A stretch of 44,848 bases of DNA, taken from assembly GCA_019429045.1 (NCBI GenBank), contig JAHYJL010000004.1:1-44848 (forward strand), given 5' to 3'. The DNA comes from Bacteroidales bacterium (lineage in GTDB: Bacteria > Bacteroidota > Bacteroidia > Bacteroidales > JAGOPY01). Each line of letters starts with the position of its first letter. The first letter of the stretch is position 1. Positions 1 to 9,426 of this stretch are shown one piece after another. The notes below the pieces were generated by a model that saw nothing but the letters and a program-made list of their open reading frames with translations, made no database searches and had not been told where the DNA came from. The translations under genes and the position numbers were made by a program.

Positions 1-657
1 ATATGCCTTGCCCGATTCAGTCTCCCTGATCTCTGCAGGAACGAAAGGATCGATCCGCTGTTCGACCATCTGTGCTATCCCGTTAACATAATCATCTCTT
101 TCTAATTGGAGGACGAAAGGGCTTTTATCGATGAGAATATAAAATGCCTTTCTGAGCTTTGCCGATTTGATCAGGTAATTTTCCGTCGTTAAAAGATAAC
201 GTTGATTCTCAACCCCTTCCTGCCCATCGCATAGTTCAAAGCCCAGCTGTCGGTTATACCGGATAGCCCTGTCGTTGGTCTTCATAATATGAGCGAATAT
301 TTTCAACCGGATTATCCGGATGATCATTTCTGCAAAAATCAGTGAAACAATCGCGGGCAAAGGAGTGTTATACACCTCCTCCTCCCAGAAAAAGATACCT
401 CCTTCCAGGCTGTGGTCGTCCCAATCGATGTGCTTGGCATTGATCAGGCCGATCTTCTGATGATCGTGCTCAATGATCAGGTAGAGATTATGCTTATTGT
501 TCACCGATTTGAACCATTCCTGCTGCATCTCCGGAGTGATATACTCCCGGTATTCCATATACTGGCTGATGCGGGGTGAATTGCGCCATTGCCTGACCAG
601 CTCCAGGTCATCTTTGCAGAGCTTGATAAACCGGATATTGCCTTTTGTCAGGATCAT
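1..657 (-). CDS. GNAT-family N-acetyltransferase, truncated by window edge
   Basis: Hand translation from ATG at 657 on the minus strand: MILTKGNIRFIKLCKDDLELVRQWRNSPRISQYMEYREYITPEMQQEWF...; open to base 1; overlaps the GT2 stop as TGATG. Confidence 0.75.
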   Translation of the reverse strand, partial: MILTKGNIRFIKLCKDDLELVRQWRNSPRISQYMEYREYITPEMQQEWFKSVNNKHNLYLIIEHDHQKIGLINAKHIDWDDHSLEGGIFFWEEEVYNTPLPAIVSLIFAEMIIRIIRLKIFAHIMKTNDRAIRYNRQLGFELCDGQEGVENQRYLLTTENYLIKSAKLRKAFYILIDKSPFVLQLERDDYVNGIAQMVEQRIDPFVPAEIRETESGKAY

Positions 658-1565
658 CAGAGCACTTTTTTAACGGAATACAAAGGCTTTTTATTCTGGA
701 CCATGTAGATCCGGCTGAGGTATTCTCCCAAAACGCCCAGCGAAAGCAAAATGAGGCTGGTGGATAACAGGATGGCTACGATCAGCGAAGTGTAACCGAG
801 CGGCACGTTGAACAGGATCTTTTTGAGGGCGAAGATCAGGGAGAGAATGAAGAAGAAAACAGAGGAGATCAGCCCTCCGTACACCATGACCTTGAGCGGG
901 ACAGTAGTATAATAAAACATAATGTTGGCCAGCAGGCCCCAGATCCGGCGCATGCTGTAACCCGACTTTTTGTATTTGCGGGGGTGATGCTCCACGGTGA
1001 CCAGTTCCACGTAATCGGTGTACCAGTGGAGGATCTCGTCGATGAAGACAAAGTTCTGGTGATGGATAATGATCTTTTGAATGATGTTGGAAGAGATCAG
1101 ACGGAAGGAGGAGCCCTCCTTCGGCCGGCCCAGCAGGTGAGATATTTTTTTTACGGCGCGGCTTCCCAGGTTCCGGATGTAAGAATGGTTCTTCTTCCGG
1201 TAGATGCCATAGACCAACTCCGCATCATTTTCTTCCATTGCCTGCATCAGTTTCGGTATCTCTTCGGGAGGGATCTGCAGGTCATCGTCGATGGTGATGA
1301 CAAAGTCGCCCTTGGCGAAATTGAACCCGCAGAAGGTGGCGCTGTGCTGTCCGAAGTTCTTGGCCAGCCGGATGGCGGTCAGCTTATCCTGGTACAGCGC
1401 TTTCAGCTTATTGAGCACCTGCCAGCTTTCGTCACGGCTGCCGTCGTCGATAAAGATCATCTCGTACGATTTCCCGGTCGCATCCATCACCGCAACCAGC
1501 CAGCCGGCCAGCTCCTCCAGCGACGCCTCGCTGTTATAAACGGGGATGATAACTGAGTAATCCAT
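657..1565 (-). CDS. Family 2 glycosyltransferase with C-terminal TM segments (DPM1/ArnC-like)
   Basis: MDYSVIIPVYNSEASLEEL, FIDDGSRDES, DDDLQIPPEEI motifs; two hydrophobic segments at C-terminus. Confidence 0.9.
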   Translation of the reverse strand: MDYSVIIPVYNSEASLEELAGWLVAVMDATGKSYEMIFIDDGSRDESWQVLNKLKALYQDKLTAIRLAKNFGQHSATFCGFNFAKGDFVITIDDDLQIPPEEIPKLMQAMEENDAELVYGIYRKKNHSYIRNLGSRAVKKISHLLGRPKEGSSFRLISSNIIQKIIIHHQNFVFIDEILHWYTDYVELVTVEHHPRKYKKSGYSMRRIWGLLANIMFYYTTVPLKVMVYGGLISSVFFFILSLIFALKKILFNVPLGYTSLIVAILLSTSLILLSLGVLGEYLSRIYMVQNKKPLYSVKKVL

Positions 1566-2145
1566 TCTTCAATGCAGAATCTGAGGCAAAATTAAGAAAA
1601 TAATAACCAAACATCGACACATCGATACATCGACGCATTGACCAATTCTCGATCAGGGTATAGTCACCAGCGGCCCGTTGTTGCTTTTTAGCATCGGCTT
1701 TCTTTGCAGCATGAAATATGTGGCCATAGGATCGTCCGGGGATGGCATTTTCGGGGTCCGAATAATCGCGAATGACAAAAACCGACGAGTCGGCATAACC
1801 TACCTCCGCTTCAAACGGGATCAGCAAAGTTTTTGAATCCCACAAAGTATAAGGAAAATAAACCAAAGTATGCCCATCGCCCAGCGCTGCGACCAACGGG
1901 GCAATGACTTTAAAAAATTCACGGACGGTCATTCCATCACGGACCAGAAGCCTGGCCTGATCAAGCTTATCCTCAAATGCTTCCTTCGACAGGAAGGCAA
2001 ACATATCGGGATGGACTTCATTGATCATCACATACAGGCTATCCATGTCATCCAGCAGCTCCTCCCTTGAGAAAGTGTTTTGTGCATTCAGTGTGTTTAT
2101 AAGAAGAACAAAACCGAGTGTAAAGAGCAGAAATGATTTTTTCAT
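1534..2145 (-). pseudogene. Truncated S41-type peptidase, N-terminal domain only
   Basis: Signal peptide, then FSREELLDDMDSLYVMINEVHPDMFAFLSKEAF...PLVAALGDGHTLVYFP typical of the S41 N-terminal region; no catalytic domain; frame runs into the GT2 gene start. Confidence 0.6.
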
Positions 2146-2299
2146 CGTATTATAAGTTGGAAGATTCATTCATACTTCTTGATTGACAACCAAATATAAA
2201 ATTAATTTCCTAATAAACCAGCCATTACGGGAATTAAGATACCATTTCATCAAAATACAATTTAGCCGGAGATAAATCTAGATTTCACCGTCGGCAACA

Positions 2300-2330
2300 A
2301 AATGCCCATCGAGGGCATTTCTCTTTTTTA
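2300..2330. terminator. Hairpin aaatgccc-atcga-gggcattt followed by T-rich stretch
   Basis: 8-bp perfect stem and ctcttttttat tail, but it lies between two divergent genes. Confidence 0.45.
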
Positions 2331-2409
2331 TTCATAATATGTTTTTCTATGTTAATCCGGATATTCTAAAATCTTTATACTTTTAGCCTATAAATTCAGT
2401 TAATAGAGG

Positions 2410-3468
2410 ATGTCCCTTCAGGCAAAATTCATATTATCGGTTTTCCTCGTTGTGCTGGTCACACTGGTAACCTTGGGACAGAACAGGCAGGATGCGCTTC
2501 AGCAATTCATCTCCGGCGAAGAAGGCGCTTATGTCGACTCTCTCCATGAACTGACCATCTATGTCATTCCTTCAGTGGTTAAATATAAGTGGGATTCGCC
2601 CCGTTCACTGTACCGCAGCTACTTCAGAAACATCAAGAGAAGCCTGTTCAATAACCATAGGTATTTGCTGGGGCATGCTTTTATCGAGCTCCGCTCGCCG
2701 CTGATCCCGGGCAAATTGCTTACCGGGATGAGTGCATCTTCCCGCCAGGAACAGCGGCAAAATGTTCTGAAGGAGTACTACGGGATGGCTATCCTGGGAG
2801 CTGTGCTGCAGGGAAGACTGGAAACAATGGAAGAGCTCAGGGAGAAAAAGGAAAAATACGCCCGCCGCGGCGACCTGGCCTTTATCCGGGTATGGGTCAA
2901 TGAAGCAGCTGCTGCCAGGATACTTGATTATTTCGATGCTTATCACTCAATTTTTGGAAATGACACACCAGGTCTGCCATCCTATGGCGGGGCTTTCTGG
3001 CCTCGCTATGAAGGCGAAGGAGCGGGTTGTTCCGCCTTCGCGGTAAGTTTTTTCGATATCGCCGGCGTGCTGCGGCAGTATTTTGATGAATGGAAAATTG
3101 AGATCGGTATCCCAATGGAGATTATCGGCGGCCCCTACAACGATTATCACAAGGTCCGGATACGCGATGTAAAGAGATATAAAAGCTGGTCGGATGGTAA
3201 CGGTGAAACGCACATCACCTACGAACCTTTCGAAATATATGACCCTACGCTGATGTTCGAATGGATCCACAACACATGGAACATTTACCGGCAGTTGGAT
3301 AACCCGGCTATCAGGCCGGTTATAGAAAATGATGTCTATGGATTGATTTTCGATGCCCGTGACATTCCGGTTCCTGAAAATGAGGAATTATTCTTTGAAC
3401 GCCCGGACAGATCGGTTTTTATCGATTACTACAGACGGGAATACATTGAAGATAGTGAAAATCACTAA
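2410..3468 (+). CDS. Secreted protein of unknown function
   Basis: N-terminal hydrophobic signal, 352 aa ORF, GEGAGCSAFAVSFF segment; no family recognised. Confidence 0.7.
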   Translation: MSLQAKFILSVFLVVLVTLVTLGQNRQDALQQFISGEEGAYVDSLHELTIYVIPSVVKYKWDSPRSLYRSYFRNIKRSLFNNHRYLLGHAFIELRSPLIPGKLLTGMSASSRQEQRQNVLKEYYGMAILGAVLQGRLETMEELREKKEKYARRGDLAFIRVWVNEAAAARILDYFDAYHSIFGNDTPGLPSYGGAFWPRYEGEGAGCSAFAVSFFDIAGVLRQYFDEWKIEIGIPMEIIGGPYNDYHKVRIRDVKRYKSWSDGNGETHITYEPFEIYDPTLMFEWIHNTWNIYRQLDNPAIRPVIENDVYGLIFDARDIPVPENEELFFERPDRSVFIDYYRREYIEDSENH

Positions 3469-3487
3469 AATTTTATCATTTTTTTTG

Positions 3488-4501
3488 ATGAGCAACTTTG
3501 TAAAAAGTATATTTCTATTGAGCTTGTTCCTGGCAGGGTTATGGTCCTGTCAGCCCAAAACCCGCCAACCCGAAACCCTGGAACCTGGAACTTTGGAACC
3601 TGGAACAACATTAGTGGTTCCCGCTTTCATCCCCGACTCGGCTTATGCCTTTGTTAAAGCACAATGTGATTTCGGTCCGCGGGTGCCTGGGACTCCATCC
3701 CATGCCGCCTGCGCCGAATACCTTGAAAACACGCTAAAAAGATACACCCCGCATGTCCAGGTGCAATCCTTCCGTAGCAGGGCATTCGATGGCATTGTAC
3801 TCAACGGCAAAAATATCATCGCCTCCTTCCAGCCGGACAAAAGGGCCCGCCTCATGCTATGCGCCCACTGGGATTCGCGGCCATTTGCCGATCACGATCC
3901 TGACCCGGCCAAACGCAACCAGCCGGTGATGGGCGCCAACGACGGCGCCAGCGGCGTCGGTGTGCTGCTCGAAGTGGCCCGCCTGCTGAGCACACATGAA
4001 CCCGGAATTAGCGTAGATATTATCTTTTTCGACCTGGAGGATTACGGTCCGCCGCACGACGACCAGACCGAAGGGAAAAACGAGCACTGGGGACTTGGCT
4101 CGCAGCACTGGTCGCGAAACCCGCATGAATACAACTACCGTCCGAGATATGTTATCTTGCTCGACATGGTCGGCGCAACCGACGCCCGGTTCCTGCTGGA
4201 AGGGTTTTCCATGCACTTTGCCCCCGACAAGGTGAAAAAGGTATGGGATATCGCCCACCGCATGGGATACCAGGAATATTTCCCAAATCAAAGGGGCGGA
4301 TTTATCAACGACGACCACTATTTCATCAACGAGATCGCCCGGATCCCCGCCATCAACATCATCCACCTCGATGCGAATTCATCCAACGGCAGCTTTTTCG
4401 AATACTGGCACACGACAGAAGATACCATGGATAAGATTGATAGCCGGACGCTTGGCGTAGTGGGAGATGTGGTTATCCAGACAATATTTATGGAGAAGTA
4501 A
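3488..4501 (+). CDS. M28-family lipoprotein, probable glutaminyl-peptide cyclotransferase or aminopeptidase-like
   Basis: Start reassigned to MSNFVKSIFLLSLFLAGLWSC (lipobox); CDFGPRVPGTPSHAACAEYL, LCAHWDSRPFAD, GANDGASGVGVLLEVARLL, IIFFDLEDYG. Confidence 0.85.
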   Translation: MSNFVKSIFLLSLFLAGLWSCQPKTRQPETLEPGTLEPGTTLVVPAFIPDSAYAFVKAQCDFGPRVPGTPSHAACAEYLENTLKRYTPHVQVQSFRSRAFDGIVLNGKNIIASFQPDKRARLMLCAHWDSRPFADHDPDPAKRNQPVMGANDGASGVGVLLEVARLLSTHEPGISVDIIFFDLEDYGPPHDDQTEGKNEHWGLGSQHWSRNPHEYNYRPRYVILLDMVGATDARFLLEGFSMHFAPDKVKKVWDIAHRMGYQEYFPNQRGGFINDDHYFINEIARIPAINIIHLDANSSNGSFFEYWHTTEDTMDKIDSRTLGVVGDVVIQTIFMEK

Positions 4502-4547
4502 TATTTCGTTTTCCGCTGGTTTTTGTTGCTTGGGGCTGACTTGTTTT

Positions 4548-4632
4548 AAACACAATAGGCACAATAGGACACAATAGAATACACATTAGATCCTATGTGG
4601 CTCCTATGTGCCCTAATGTGCATAATGTGGTT
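4548..4632. repeat. Imperfect short repeats (cacaatagg / cctatgtg) forming inverted repeats between convergent genes
   Basis: cacaataggcacaataggacacaatag...cacattag...cctatgtggctcctatgtgccctaatgtgcataatgtgg. Confidence 0.7.
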
Positions 4633-4650
4633 AAATAAATCGCGAATCGG

Positions 4651-5991
4651 TTAAAGAAGTTCATTCGCCAGGTTCGCCAGTTCGCTCCGCTCTCCCTTTT
4701 CCAGCCTGACGTGCGCATAGATCGGGTGGTGCTTGATCTTGTCGATGAGGTAGGATAGCCCGTTGCTCTGTGAATCAAGGTAAGGGGTGTCGATCTGGTA
4801 AATATCCCCGGTAAAGATGATCTTGGTATTCTCGCCGGCGCGGGTGATGATGGTCTTCACTTCGTGCGGCGTGAGGTTCTGGGCTTCATCGACAATGAAA
4901 AAGACATTGGAGATGCTCCGTCCCCGGATATAGGCCAGCGGCGTGATCACCAGTTTTTCGGACGCCAGGGCCTCCGTTACTTTCTTAAACTCCTTATCGG
5001 CCTCGCTGTACTGGTTCTGGATGAACTTCAGGTTGTCGTAAAGAGGTTCCATGTAAGGGCTGAGCTTGTCCTTGATATCGCCTGGTAAATATCCGATGTC
5101 TTTATTGCTGAGAGGTACAATGGGACGCGCCAGGTATATCTGCTTGTAGTTCTTCTTCTGGTCGAGCGCGCCGGCCAGCGCCAGCAGCGTTTTACCCGTA
5201 CCGGCCACCCCCTGCAGCGTCACCAGTCTCACCCGCGGGTTCCGGATGGCATGCAGGGCAAAGACCTGCTCGGCATTGCGGGGGTTGATCTTGTAAGCCG
5301 GGCTCTTATCGATCCGCTCGATCTTGTCGATCACCGGATTGTAATAAGCCAAAGCCGATGAGGCGCCATTTTTCAGAATAAAATAATGGTTCGGGATGGG
5401 AGCTGCCAGCCCAATCTCCGCAGGATCTATGATCCCCTCGGTATATAGCTTGTCAATGGCTTCCCGGTCAATGCCTTCCATGGTCGATTTGCCGGTATAC
5501 AGCGATTCCAGGTCATGGATCTTGCCCGTTTCAAAGTCCTCCGCCTGGATATCGAGCGATTTGGCCTTGAGCCGGAGATTGATATCCTTCGTCACCAGGA
5601 TGACGGGACGCTCCGGATGGTCCTCCTGCATCACCATCGCCGCGTTCAGGATGCGGTGATCGGGCTTGTTGCCGTCAAAGATAGCCCGTGCATCGATCGG
5701 GCTGCTGTTCTCATTCATGATCACCTTGAAACAACCCGCCTCCTGACGATCGATATCGATCCAGTTCGTCAGCGAACTGTTCGCCGACAACCGGTCCATG
5801 ATCCGGATGAACTCCCTCGCCTCGAAATTCTTGGTGTCATTCCCTTTCTTGAAGTTATCCAGCTCCTCCAACACCGTAATGGGAATGGCGATATCATTAT
5901 CCTCGAAACTGTATATCGCGTTGTGATTATACAAGATTACCGAGGTGTCGAGTACGAATATCTTGGCTACTTTGCTTTTCTTACGACCCAT
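4651..5991 (-). CDS. PhoH family protein, N-terminal PIN domain plus PhoH ATPase
   Basis: KIFVLDTSVILYNHNAIYSFEDNDIAIPITVLEELDNFKKG; LQGVAGTGKTLLALAGAL; FFIVDEAQNLTPHEVKTIITRAGENTKIIFTGD. Confidence 0.92.
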   Translation of the reverse strand: MGRKKSKVAKIFVLDTSVILYNHNAIYSFEDNDIAIPITVLEELDNFKKGNDTKNFEAREFIRIMDRLSANSSLTNWIDIDRQEAGCFKVIMNENSSPIDARAIFDGNKPDHRILNAAMVMQEDHPERPVILVTKDINLRLKAKSLDIQAEDFETGKIHDLESLYTGKSTMEGIDREAIDKLYTEGIIDPAEIGLAAPIPNHYFILKNGASSALAYYNPVIDKIERIDKSPAYKINPRNAEQVFALHAIRNPRVRLVTLQGVAGTGKTLLALAGALDQKKNYKQIYLARPIVPLSNKDIGYLPGDIKDKLSPYMEPLYDNLKFIQNQYSEADKEFKKVTEALASEKLVITPLAYIRGRSISNVFFIVDEAQNLTPHEVKTIITRAGENTKIIFTGDIYQIDTPYLDSQSNGLSYLIDKIKHHPIYAHVRLEKGERSELANLANELL

Positions 5992-6003
5992 TTAATCAAA
6001 TGT

Positions 6004-6038
6004 TGAATTTTGAATTTTGAATTTTGAATTTTGAATTC
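6004..6038. repeat. Heptamer tract (gaatttt)n
   Basis: gaattttgaattttgaattttgaattttgaatt. Confidence 0.9.
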
Positions 6039-6050
6039 CAAAAACAATAA

Positions 6051-6110
6051 ACAAGAAACAAGAAACAAGAAACAAGAAACAAGAAACAAGAAACAAGAAA
6101 CAAGAAACAA
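6051..6110. repeat. Heptamer tract (caagaaa), about 8 units
   Basis: acaagaaacaagaaacaagaaac... uninterrupted 7-bp period. Confidence 0.93.
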
Positions 6111-6355
6111 AAACGATAAAAGTATAAAACATAAAAGACTTCCGCCGTCACTTCCGAAGTAAGATACTCACGGAATTATAAACATTTTTTCCGGCAAAAT
6201 CTTGCATTCCGGCATCTAATAATATTAACTTTACATCTAATTTAAGATTGATTATTGTATTATTGAATCATAACAACATTCGTTTGATTATCCGCCAGGT
6301 GTATAACTTGAATGTTCTGACAGTTTACGTTTTCAAACCTGAAAAATCAGAAACC

Positions 6356-9300
6356 ATGGTAAGATTTACTATTCATTCGTCAAAATTCAGGCTTTTCAAG
6401 GCAGGGTTGGTCTTCACATTCCTGCTTTTTGCCTTTAGTGCTTTCAGCCAGGTCCAAACGGTGACCGGCACCGTACGTGCAGCAGATACCAGGGAAACAT
6501 TGCCCGGTACCTCTATTTTCGTAAAAGGCACTACCGTTGGTACTATCACGGACATCGACGGGAATTTCAGCCTGCCGGTTGAGTCACCCGCCATCCTGGT
6601 ATTTTCCTTTATCGGATATGAAACCCAGGAGGTGCAGTTCACGGGCCAGACGGTCCTGAATATCACGCTTGAAACGTCAAAGGTAGCCCTCGAGGAGATC
6701 GTGGTGATCGGGTACGGTACCGTCAGGAAGAGCGACCTGTCGGGCAGTGTGGCGTCGATCAAAGCGGAAGACATCACCAAAATTACTGCTGCCAACCCGG
6801 TGCAAAGCCTCCAGGGAAGGGTCAGCGGGGTGCAGGTGACCAGCGTTACCGGCGCCCCGGGAGCAAGCCCGGTGGTCAGGGTCAGGGGCATCGGCACCTT
6901 CAACAACACATCCCCTATCTACGTGGTAGATGGGGTGATCCTCGATGATATCTCCTTCCTGAATGCCTCCGACATCGCCTCCATGGAAGTCCTGAAAGAC
7001 GCCTCCGCCACGGCCATCTACGGATCGCGCGGCGCCAACGGCGTTATCATGGTGACGACAAAAAGTGGAAAAGTTGCAGAAGGCAAAACGGTCTTCAGCT
7101 TCTCCGGGGAGGCCGGCATCCAGCGGCTGGCCAAAAAGATCGACCTGCTGACCGGGCGGGAATTTGCCATCATCTCCAACGATATAAAAGCCGGAAGCTA
7201 TAACAATGTGGATGCCGTACCTAATACCGACTGGCAGGACCTTGTTTTCGATATTGCTCCGATCCAGAATTACCAGCTGTCGGCCTCGGGAGCATCCAAC
7301 ACCATGAATTATTACCTGGGCGTGGGCTATTTCAACCAGAGCGGGATCATTGATAAGTCGAAATACCAGAAGATCACCACAAAGCTTAACGCAAATTTTA
7401 ACATGACCCATTGGCTTGACCTGGGGATTAACCTCAGCGTTACCCCGTTCAAGCAGCAGATCGCCCCCAATGTTACCTACCAGGTTTACCGCGCCCAGCC
7501 TTTGCTGATGCCCTATTACGATGACGGCAGCTTCGGGGTGGTTTACAATGTCGGCAATCCATTTGCCGACCTGGAGTACTCCAACAATTTCCGGGACGGC
7601 GTCAGGGCCATGGGGAATATCTATGCCGATGTGAAATTCACCAAAGACCTGACCTTTAAAACCAGTTACGGACTGGATGGCGAGTATGTGAAAGCGACCA
7701 ATTTCACGCCGGCTTTCACAGTTTACAATCCCGACGGAACGGCTTCACAACAGCAAAATATTTACAGCGACCTGACCAAAGCTTCCAACGACATGCTCAC
7801 CTGGCTGTGGGAAAACACGCTGAGTTACAACAAGGAATTCGGGGAACATATGATCGACGCCGTGGCCGGTTATACCATGCAAAACACGACTTCGGAGTGG
7901 TTCAGCATCACAGGCGCCAACATCATCCGCGACGGCGAAAGCTTCTGGTACATCAACCCTTCCTATATCCAGGACCCGGCCAACGACATCAACAATGTCA
8001 GCACCATCAGCAACGGGGTTGACCTGGGGCTAAACTATTCGATGATCTCCTATCTTTTCAGGGCAAATTATATTTTCAAAAATAAATACATCTTAACCGC
8101 TACGTTCAGAAGCGACGGTTCTTCCAAGTTCAGCAAGGAAAACCAGTACGCGCATTTCCCCTCCTTTGCAGCAGGATGGAACGTTTCCCGGGAAAAATTC
8201 ATGGAAAACATCGATCTGATCAGCCGGTTGAAGCTGCGCGCGAGCTGGGGAAAAGTGGGTAACGAAAAAATTCCCTACGACCGCCGCTTCTCAATAGTTT
8301 CCAATCATATTGCCGTTTTCGGTGATCCTTCGGCCGCTTACCCGGCCAGCTCCTTTGGCCGGCTGGGGAATCCCGACCTCAAATGGGAAACCACCACCCA
8401 GACCGACATAGGTCTTGAAACCGGCATTTTAAACGACCGTCTGATCGCAGAATTCGACTTCTATCACAAAATCACTTCCGATATTCTGGTCGATCTCACC
8501 GTGCCGGGGTATTACGGTAACGGGCAAGGGGCCAGGATCACCTATAACGCCGCCGAAGTGCTGAACAGGGGCTTTGAGTTCAACCTGATGTGGAGAGACC
8601 AGGTCGGAGAATTCAAATACAACATCGGTTTCCTCGGCTCCACCATCCACAATGAAGTGCTGAAGATAGGCGGCGCCAGCGGCATCGACTCAGTGCTCAT
8701 CGGGGGCTACCTGGCCAACGGCCAGCCGGTAACGCGCACCGAAGTCGGCCAGCCGATCGGAGCATTTTACGGATACGTGACCGACGGGGTGTTCCAGACA
8801 CAGGAAGAGATTGACAATTACCCGGTCTATACGCAGGAGGAACTGCAGCCGGGCGACCTCAGATATGTCGATATAAACGGCGATGGCGTGATCAATCCCC
8901 TGGACCGCACCTACCTCGGTTCACCGATCCCCAAATTCATTTTCGGTTTCAGCGCCGGATTTGAATACAAAAGGTTTGATTTCTTCCTGAACATCCAGGG
9001 GCAAACAGGGAACAAGATTTTCAACGGGAAAGAGGTGGTCCGGCCCGACCCGTATAACTTCGAAGCCCATGTGATGGACCGATGGACAGGCCCGGGCACC
9101 AGCAACGATGAACCCCGGCCGGCATTCGGCGGATATAATTACAACATCTCCGACCGGTTTATCTATGACGGTTCTTTTGTCCGCATACGAAACGTAATTC
9201 TGGGATATACACTGCCCATCGACTGGAGCAACAAGGTCTTCATGCAAAACCTGAGGGTCTATGTGAAAGCCGATAACCTCTATACTTTCTCGAAATTCAC

Positions 9301-9409
9301 CGGCTATACGCCGGAGATCGGCAGCGGAGGCGTGCTTGACAATGGCATCGACAACGGGATCTATCCGATCACTGCCGTTTATTCAATAGGTATTAACCTG
9401 ACATTTTAA
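6356..9409 (+). CDS. SusC/RagA-family TonB-linked outer-membrane transporter
   Basis: Signal peptide, VTGTVRAADTRETLPGTSIFVKGTTVGTITDIDGNFSL, EEIVVIGYGTVRKSDLSGSV, NPDLKWETT, C-terminal beta strand. Confidence 0.95.
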   Translation: MVRFTIHSSKFRLFKAGLVFTFLLFAFSAFSQVQTVTGTVRAADTRETLPGTSIFVKGTTVGTITDIDGNFSLPVESPAILVFSFIGYETQEVQFTGQTVLNITLETSKVALEEIVVIGYGTVRKSDLSGSVASIKAEDITKITAANPVQSLQGRVSGVQVTSVTGAPGASPVVRVRGIGTFNNTSPIYVVDGVILDDISFLNASDIASMEVLKDASATAIYGSRGANGVIMVTTKSGKVAEGKTVFSFSGEAGIQRLAKKIDLLTGREFAIISNDIKAGSYNNVDAVPNTDWQDLVFDIAPIQNYQLSASGASNTMNYYLGVGYFNQSGIIDKSKYQKITTKLNANFNMTHWLDLGINLSVTPFKQQIAPNVTYQVYRAQPLLMPYYDDGSFGVVYNVGNPFADLEYSNNFRDGVRAMGNIYADVKFTKDLTFKTSYGLDGEYVKATNFTPAFTVYNPDGTASQQQNIYSDLTKASNDMLTWLWENTLSYNKEFGEHMIDAVAGYTMQNTTSEWFSITGANIIRDGESFWYINPSYIQDPANDINNVSTISNGVDLGLNYSMISYLFRANYIFKNKYILTATFRSDGSSKFSKENQYAHFPSFAAGWNVSREKFMENIDLISRLKLRASWGKVGNEKIPYDRRFSIVSNHIAVFGDPSAAYPASSFGRLGNPDLKWETTTQTDIGLETGILNDRLIAEFDFYHKITSDILVDLTVPGYYGNGQGARITYNAAEVLNRGFEFNLMWRDQVGEFKYNIGFLGSTIHNEVLKIGGASGIDSVLIGGYLANGQPVTRTEVGQPIGAFYGYVTDGVFQTQEEIDNYPVYTQEELQPGDLRYVDINGDGVINPLDRTYLGSPIPKFIFGFSAGFEYKRFDFFLNIQGQTGNKIFNGKEVVRPDPYNFEAHVMDRWTGPGTSNDEPRPAFGGYNYNISDRFIYDGSFVRIRNVILGYTLPIDWSNKVFMQNLRVYVKADNLYTFSKFTGYTPEIGSGGVLDNGIDNGIYPITAVYSIGINLTF

Positions 9410-9426
9410 GGAAAGGAGAAATCATC

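Noticed and set aside
2300-2330. Riboswitch or attenuator for the 2410 gene
   Set aside because: Only a simple 8-bp hairpin with T-rich tail; no conserved leader recognised. Kept only as a low-confidence terminator-like feature.
6051-6110. Possible CRISPR-like array
   Set aside because: Pure 7-bp tandem repeat with no spacers and no cas genes in the window.
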